From Gynuella sunshinyii YC6258 (lineage in GTDB: Bacteria; Pseudomonadota; Gammaproteobacteria; Pseudomonadales; Natronospirillaceae): a stretch of 64,000 nucleotides of DNA. The position numbers and the translations under genes were made by a program. The stretch lies in the NCBI RefSeq assembly GCF_000940805.1, contig NZ_CP007142.1:5556593-5620592 (forward strand), read 5' to 3'. Positions 59,255 through 64,000 of this stretch are shown here, one piece after another. Position 1 is the first letter of the stretch. Each line of letters begins with the position of its first letter. The notes beneath the pieces were generated by a model. The model was not told where the DNA came from. It saw only the letters and a list, made by a program, of their open reading frames with translations, and did no database searches.

Positions 59255-60442
59255 TTATTGTGCCTGTTGCAGTTTTTCCAGCATCCGGGCAATGCCTTTA
59301 TCATAAGCGCTGTGTTCGCGTAATGACTTGGCCTGACGGAAATTATCCAACGCTTCCTGCCAGCGACCACTGGCTTCATAGATACGGGCAATATTGTAAT
59401 AGCTGCTGGCCTGGACCCGGTTTTTGGTATCACCACTGGCCAGTTCAATCGCTTTCCGGTTGGCCCACAATGCTTCGGCGGTACGATCCAGTTTTTGATA
59501 GGTCAATCCCAGGTTGCTGTAAGCCTGACCGTAACTTGGATACAGGTTGATGGCATCCTGAAATGCATACATGGCATCTTCCAGTTTCTGTTCGTGGTAC
59601 AGACTTTCACCTTTGGTATTGATGCGTTTGGCTTCCTGTTTGATGGCCGGGGTGATCAGGGAATGATCTTCAAAGGAAGCGGCTTCGATCAGGCTGGCCA
59701 TATGCTGAGCCATTCCCTGACGGCTCAGGCTCAGGTATTGGTTGATGTCATGGAAGGCACCGTTTTCATCGATACCAAATACAATCCAACTGGTTGCTGT
59801 CGTATCCTGTTTGACGTTGTAGGTCCGAATCAGGGTTTGTCCGACATACACTTCCACCCGGGCATGGCTGAAGCTCATTGCGGTTGAATCTTTTGCGTTT
59901 CCAGATCCGTGGGTGTAATCGTGCACTGCGTACACATAGCGCTGACCACTGTGCTTCTGCTCGATGGTAATGGTTTCCGGGCCGTAGCTGTCGGTGTCAT
60001 CCACATCCAGGTTGGCATCATTGCCACGTTTGTTTTCATAGAACACATGATTGCCCGGATAACTCAAATGAGAATCAAGATCTTCCGGACTGCGACCCCA
60101 GGTCAACACAACGCGAAGGCCATCCAGATTCTGCATCACCGGTGACAGGGCGTAAGTAAAATTATCACAGGGACAACGCACCACCAGCGTTGAGTAGCCG
60201 GATTTGTTGATGATCATGGTGGTGTCACCATCATCTGACAGGTTCGCCGGCATACTGGCCACACCACTGGCATTGGTTACCGCCTGCTGCGAGCTTTCGC
60301 CGGTGCGCTGCCAGATAATCTGGGCATTATCGATGCTCTGATCTTTGACCACGGCACTCAGAACTTTGATATCACCGGCCTGGGCCTGGAAGGAACATAA
60401 AGCAGAGAATAAAACGGGAAGAGAAAACAATATTTTACGCAT
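59255..60442 (-). CDS. Periplasmic protein with DUF2135-like and TPR domains, 395 aa
   Basis: A signal peptide (MRKILFSLPVLFSALCSFQAQA) is followed by an Ig/carboxypeptidase-regulatory-like strand set (20-95). Then LRVVLTWGRSPEDLDSHLSYPGNHVFYENKRG...DDTDSYGPETITI (about 107-160) is the YfaP/DUF2135-type beta domain with the LTWxxxPxDLDxHL signature. The C-terminal TPRs (KGESLYHEQKLEDAMYAFQDAINLYPSYGQAYSNLGLTYQKL..., RIYEASGRWQEALDNFRQAKSL) mediate protein contacts. Located just upstream (in gene order, downstream) of flgT/flgP on the same strand, so an envelope/flagellar link is possible but unproven. Confidence 0.75.
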   Translation of the reverse strand: MRKILFSLPVLFSALCSFQAQAGDIKVLSAVVKDQSIDNAQIIWQRTGESSQQAVTNASGVASMPANLSDDGDTTMIINKSGYSTLVVRCPCDNFTYALSPVMQNLDGLRVVLTWGRSPEDLDSHLSYPGNHVFYENKRGNDANLDVDDTDSYGPETITIEQKHSGQRYVYAVHDYTHGSGNAKDSTAMSFSHARVEVYVGQTLIRTYNVKQDTTATSWIVFGIDENGAFHDINQYLSLSRQGMAQHMASLIEAASFEDHSLITPAIKQEAKRINTKGESLYHEQKLEDAMYAFQDAINLYPSYGQAYSNLGLTYQKLDRTAEALWANRKAIELASGDTKNRVQASSYYNIARIYEASGRWQEALDNFRQAKSLREHSAYDKGIARMLEKLQQAQ

Positions 60443-60468
60443 TCAGATAGATTTCCTATATCCATTGA

Positions 60469-60717
60469 CTAACTGTACGACTACGCAAAGGTGAAGCGTT
60501 CGTCCATTCGAACGGCGAGTTTAAAAGCAAATATCGGCTATCGCCAGCACTCGATAGCGAGCAGATTACAAAAACCGGTAAAGCAATCATCTATGAGGCT
60601 TATGAAGTTCTGTATAGAGTGGCAACAGCTCCGGCAATGACCGTATTTGCAATCTATGACGGCGCTTCAGCAGTTATCATCAACCCACCAGCAATTTTCG
60701 CCCGGTTAATGACATAA
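60469..60717 (+). pseudogene. Orphan coding-like fragment, 82 codons, no start
   Basis: An open frame with good amino-acid composition (FVHSNGEFKSKYRLSPALDS, EQITKTGKAIIYEAYEVLYR, VATAPAMTVFAIYDGASAVI, INPPAIFARLMT) ends in TAA at 60717. There is no plausible initiation codon, and it begins directly after an in-frame TGA. Looks like the 3' end of a displaced gene lying between two minus-strand envelope genes. Not recognised. Confidence 0.35.
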
Positions 60718-60735
60718 CGGATGTGAATGCCATGC

Positions 60736-61977
60736 TTACCAGGCGATCACCACATCACTGGGCTGCAGATTCAGGTTCTCCACCCGAACCGGTAGTTCGG
60801 CAATACTGAAATGAGGTTGGACCTGTTTGATTTTGGCAACCATGCGGGTGTCAGACAGCTGTACCATCCGCTGCTGATCCCGGTCGAACACATCAATGGT
60901 GCGATAAACCGCCAGCATATCACCAGGACGCAATCCGCTGCTGGCCCCCTGGTTTACATAGATACGGTATTTGTCGGCCTTGGAAATATTGGCCATAAAC
61001 GGCTGGCATTGAATGGTATCCTGCAAATCGACAATGGTCTCGGCAATCAACTTACTGACCTGACTACCAAAGTCGGTCCGCCAGAATGCGGCACTGCCAA
61101 ACTCGACAATGGCATTGCGTCGTGCATCCCAGCGTCCTTTCACTTCATAGCGGCTCTGGAATACCATCGCACCGGAATAGCCATCATGAACATACAGATC
61201 AACCACCATGTGGCGCATTCTGGCCTGTGTGCCGAGACCCACGGTTTTCATGAGTCCGGTCCAGGGTTTGATATCCGGGGCATTGGGGTTTTCCATGGAA
61301 ATATCCCGCACCACACCACTGACCACAAACTGCACTCCCAATTGCTTGGCGGTTTCCACAGCTTTGGTCAGAGCGTTATCGGTATTCCAGTTGGTAGGGG
61401 CATTGGCAACGGTTGGATACAACATCATGTAACTGGCATCCAATGCCTGAATACCGGGCAAACCATTGAGACTGTTGACCAGTTGAGACGGAAAATTACG
61501 ATCTACCGCACCAAGCTGACCCATTGAGGCCTGTTCTGGATACTGCATGGGAAAGCCGGTCACGGCTACGGTTTTGCGAAAGTCATTGGCCACATGGGTG
61601 GCACAGACCTGATCTTCACTGACCAGCGCCCGAATGGTCACATAGTAAGTACCACTGCGGCTGTATTCATCAACCACTTTCAGACTTTTCACCTTGGCGG
61701 CGGAATTGATACGCAGATGGTCGACCACCAGTGAACCGTTTTCCAAAACCTGTGTGCTGCGCACCTTGGCATTCACCTGCATGGAGGCATTTTCAATCGC
61801 CTGCCGCAATGCCCGCATTCTCGCGGCATCTTTATCACCAAAGGCGATTTCGGCCTGACCGCTGGCTTCGACCATCGAGCCATAAGCACTGTCATTCCGC
61901 CAGTCCGGGTTCAAATCATCGGCGGCTGCCAAAGACCCAAGGAGAGAAAAAATAATTGCCAGGATTACAGGTTTCAC
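60736..61977 (-). CDS. flgT: Flagellar assembly protein FlgT
   Basis: 413 residues, GTG start with AGGAG nine bases upstream. A signal peptide ending SLAAADD is followed by EASGQAEIAFGDKDAARMRALRQAIENASMQVNAKV, the conserved FlgT opening, then domains ending GLRPGDMLAVYRTIDVFDRDQQRMVQLSDTRMVAKIKQVQPHFSIAELPV. FlgT forms the H ring around the polar-flagellum basal body of Vibrio-like bacteria and stabilises the T ring and stator. The upstream FlgP-like gene lies 19 bp away, matching the known gene pairing. Confidence 0.85.
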   Translation of the reverse strand: MKPVILAIIFSLLGSLAAADDLNPDWRNDSAYGSMVEASGQAEIAFGDKDAARMRALRQAIENASMQVNAKVRSTQVLENGSLVVDHLRINSAAKVKSLKVVDEYSRSGTYYVTIRALVSEDQVCATHVANDFRKTVAVTGFPMQYPEQASMGQLGAVDRNFPSQLVNSLNGLPGIQALDASYMMLYPTVANAPTNWNTDNALTKAVETAKQLGVQFVVSGVVRDISMENPNAPDIKPWTGLMKTVGLGTQARMRHMVVDLYVHDGYSGAMVFQSRYEVKGRWDARRNAIVEFGSAAFWRTDFGSQVSKLIAETIVDLQDTIQCQPFMANISKADKYRIYVNQGASSGLRPGDMLAVYRTIDVFDRDQQRMVQLSDTRMVAKIKQVQPHFSIAELPVRVENLNLQPSDVVIAW

Positions 61978-61996
61978 GGTACTCAGCTCCTATCGG

Positions 61997-62596
61997 CTAT
62001 TCGATAAAATAAAGACCGGTATCAAGGTCATTCACGTTCTGGCGACTAAGGCCATTACGTTTATAGGATTCCAAATCGTGAATCATCTCAGATGCACATT
62101 GAGCATTACGACGACCATTACTCTGTATAGTCAGGCAATTACGAAACCCTTCATCAATAATCATTTCGAGAATGGTTTCGTAACTGCCATCCTCCATTTT
62201 ATCCTGGGAAACCACTCGTGCTCCGAGAATATAAGTATCAACATAGGCGCGGAACCGGTCATCTTTGGCAACCAGATTCTCAACCGTTGAATTACCGGTG
62301 ATGGACGTGCCATACACCCGTTCAGCCAGGGTACGATAGGCATCGAGCTTCGATGCCCGCAATGCCATCAACTTGAGCTGTACTGGCGAAAGATCTTTCG
62401 CCTTGGGGTCAACAGCACCGTAACCAACCACTCGTAGTACCATGGGTTCCATTGACGGCAATTTGCTGTTGATCTGCTGCACCTGAGACTCAATCTCAGC
62501 AATCTTTTCCCGTTTTTGTGCACCCGATGTCAGGCTGCAGCTGGAAATAAGCAGTATTGTGATCGGTACTAAAATGGTAAATTTATGTAAATGCAT
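61997..62596 (-). CDS. flgP: FlgP-like LPP20-family outer-membrane lipoprotein
   Basis: 199 residues. Lipobox ISSC near Cys20 (TILLISSCSLTSG). The LPP20 domain appears as LVVGYGAVDPKAKD-like VVGYGAVDPKAKDLSPVQLKLMALRASKLDAYRTLAERVYG (about 62-103), then ILGARVVSQDKMEDGSYETILEMIID. Precedes flgT on the same strand, as flgO/flgP do in polarly flagellated gammaproteobacteria, where it sits in the outer-membrane H ring. Symbol assigned from domain plus context. Confidence 0.78.
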   Translation of the reverse strand: MHLHKFTILVPITILLISSCSLTSGAQKREKIAEIESQVQQINSKLPSMEPMVLRVVGYGAVDPKAKDLSPVQLKLMALRASKLDAYRTLAERVYGTSITGNSTVENLVAKDDRFRAYVDTYILGARVVSQDKMEDGSYETILEMIIDEGFRNCLTIQSNGRRNAQCASEMIHDLESYKRNGLSRQNVNDLDTGLYFIE

Positions 62597-62893
62597 AGCG
62601 GCTCCGGAGTCTAAAATCTGGCTGTTGGCTGAGTCTTCCCTCGCCCCTCCAATTACAGCTATCGGCTTGAAAGGACCTTTTCCTTAATTCCTATTAGTTA
62701 TAAAAAATCATTTAATAAAACAGTCAACAAAATGACGATTTGTACAATGAAGCCGGAAAAATCATTGGCGAACCTCAAATTTCTGCGGAAAACGACTTAG
62801 AACAGCCGAAAAAACCCTGCATGCAGAATTTGCACATTGTGTAAGCAAGTCTAGTCTAAAGAAATAAACACGAAGTCAAAGGCTGAAGCCCAC

Positions 62894-64000
62894 ATGAAAA
62901 CCAAAATATTGATAACCTCTGGCATGTTGCTCTCAACTACTGCTTTCGCCGACAGTTTTGTCGCTAACGACAGCCGCACCAATGCAATGGGTGGTGCCGG
63001 TGTTGCTGCTGCCTACCCGGCACAGGCCGTCAATCTGAATCCTGGATTACTGGCCAATTACGACGAAGGCGAAAAAGTACAGATCATTCTGCCGGCCTTA
63101 GGTGCATATAGCGAAGACCAAAAAGGTTTGTTCAGGGAAGTGGAGAAGTTTATCGATGAACTGTATCCATCTTATGAGGACCTGGAGACTCTCGATCTTA
63201 GTAGCAGTATCGATGGTATGGTGAATACCGCCAACAATGTTGAGACTGCCGTACAAAACTACGAAGACGACCCCAGCGCTGCCAATCTGGCCGCGTTGAA
63301 AAGTGCCAATGCAGATCTTAATAACTCTATCACCACGGTTCGTTCAGATCTTTCCAGCATCAATTCAATTGTGGTTCAAACCCGGGAGACCTTCGAAAGT
63401 TTCAGTTCCCGTCCATCTCAGGTTGGCATGATGGGCATGCTGGGCATCGGCTTACCCAACAAAAACTATCCTTTCGCGCTGGCGGTCAATACCAATGGCT
63501 ATGTGGGTGGTCAGTTCAATCTGGTCAACAGTGATCTGGAGCCCACGGAATTGACATTGAATGACCTGGATGAATACCTCAATCTGGTCGGCAATGTATC
63601 CACCAGCCTGGATACGGTTATTGAGGTTGCCGAAACCTATGACAGCAGCGACCCCGACAGTGTTAATGCCTATGACGCCGCACAGGGGGACTTCTCGAAT
63701 GCAGTCAACGCAGTCGACAACGCCAATACCAGTAACGGCGTATTCGTTAACGGTGATTACGACGGTGTTACCGAATTAAATACCGATGACTTCAAATCCT
63801 CTGTCGATCTGGTCGGGGTTTGGATAACAGAACTGTCGCTGGCCATGGGACGCGATTTTAAAATCGCCGAAGAAGAGTTTTCCGCCGGTGCAGCCATTAA
63901 AATGCAGCAAATTACGGTGTTTGAAAAAAATGTCATCTACAGTGAAATTGAAAATGATGCTTCCAATGCCGTTGACGAAGCCATCAACGAAAACCAGAAA
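62894..64000 (+). CDS. TraF_2-type outer-membrane protein (3' end beyond the window)
   Basis: ATG at 62894 gives MKTKILITSGMLLSTTAFADSF, a signal peptide. Next comes NDSRTNAMGGAGVAAAYPAQAVNLNPGLLANY, the G-G-A-G-V-A...A-x-x-x-N-P-x-L/A signature of the TraF_2/FadL-like beta-barrel group, followed by an alternating helical/barrel region with VGMMGMLGIGLPNKNYPFALAV. The frame stays open to the last base. A function in conjugation is not implied; many chromosomal copies are simple barrel proteins of unknown transport role. Divergent from flgP across a 297-bp region that must hold both promoters. Confidence 0.75.
   Translation, partial: MKTKILITSGMLLSTTAFADSFVANDSRTNAMGGAGVAAAYPAQAVNLNPGLLANYDEGEKVQIILPALGAYSEDQKGLFREVEKFIDELYPSYEDLETLDLSSSIDGMVNTANNVETAVQNYEDDPSAANLAALKSANADLNNSITTVRSDLSSINSIVVQTRETFESFSSRPSQVGMMGMLGIGLPNKNYPFALAVNTNGYVGGQFNLVNSDLEPTELTLNDLDEYLNLVGNVSTSLDTVIEVAETYDSSDPDSVNAYDAAQGDFSNAVNAVDNANTSNGVFVNGDYDGVTELNTDDFKSSVDLVGVWITELSLAMGRDFKIAEEEFSAGAAIKMQQITVFEKNVIYSEIENDASNAVDEAINENQK

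Noticed and set aside
59138-59323. Plus-strand ORF after the receiver-like gene
   Set aside because: Overlaps the terminator and the antisense of a clear gene; no ribosome site.

Overview
The window looks like chromosome of a motile, marine-type gammaproteobacterium, perhaps Oceanospirillales-like. Clues are the H-ring flagellar proteins FlgT and an FlgP-like lipoprotein, a very large secreted protein ending in a GlyGly-CTERM sorting tail, Gram-negative lipoproteins, gammaproteobacterial tRNAs and an integron cassette array. The genus assignment is inference; no rRNA or core marker is present.

Left edge (1-5312): a co-directional block encodes a CDP-alcohol phosphatidyltransferase of phosphatidylserine-synthase type, a CDP-archaeol-synthase-like (CarS/DUF46) membrane protein and phosphatidylserine decarboxylase. 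It is flanked on both sides by PEP-synthase-like phosphotransferases and closed by a terminator. It reads as one lipid-headgroup pathway with an unexplained phosphotransfer partner.

5354-19900: an array of about 26 attC-like sites, with all cassette genes on the minus strand and no integron integrase in view. Most cassettes encode small hypothetical, lipoprotein or membrane proteins. Recognisable ones are an ankyrin-type protein, a GNAT acetyltransferase, a 519-residue P-loop ATPase, a HEPN-like protein, and DUF5958-, DUF6572- and PrcB-like proteins. A gene-less unit of about 180 bp recurs four times plus one truncated copy. Each full copy carries a hairpin whose paired bases co-vary, so it is a candidate structured RNA. 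An IS91-type remnant is captured in one cassette, and two cassettes appear frameshifted.

19900-31435: accessory region. It holds a fused nucleotidyltransferase-HEPN protein, two copy-number-two repeats (one a 141-bp MITE that truncates a gene), an ABC-2 exporter operon preceded by an 8.9-copy heptanucleotide repeat, IS3/IS5 debris, a Zn-metallopeptidase-like lipoprotein, a small divergent regulator pair with duplicated operators, and a LysE exporter.

31887-42564: mostly ordinary chromosome: M28 peptidase, NhaP2/CvrA-type antiporter, glutathione transferase, alpha/beta hydrolase with an AraC regulator, an unknown protein, and a divergent 7TM histidine kinase / OmpR-type regulator pair.

42573-56820: a lipoprotein and two giant paralogous thrombospondin-type-3 (calcium-binding) surface proteins of 2320 and 1817 residues. 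All three have the same tandem 11-bp direct repeat 45-50 bp before the start codon, which suggests a small regulon of the neighbouring OmpR-type regulator.

56821-64000: the second MITE copy, two terminators, a tRNA cluster (a tRNA-like remnant, then Cys, Pro, His), a small receiver-like protein, a DUF2135-like/TPR periplasmic protein, flgT with an flgP-like gene, and the 5' part of a TraF_2-type outer-membrane protein running off the end.
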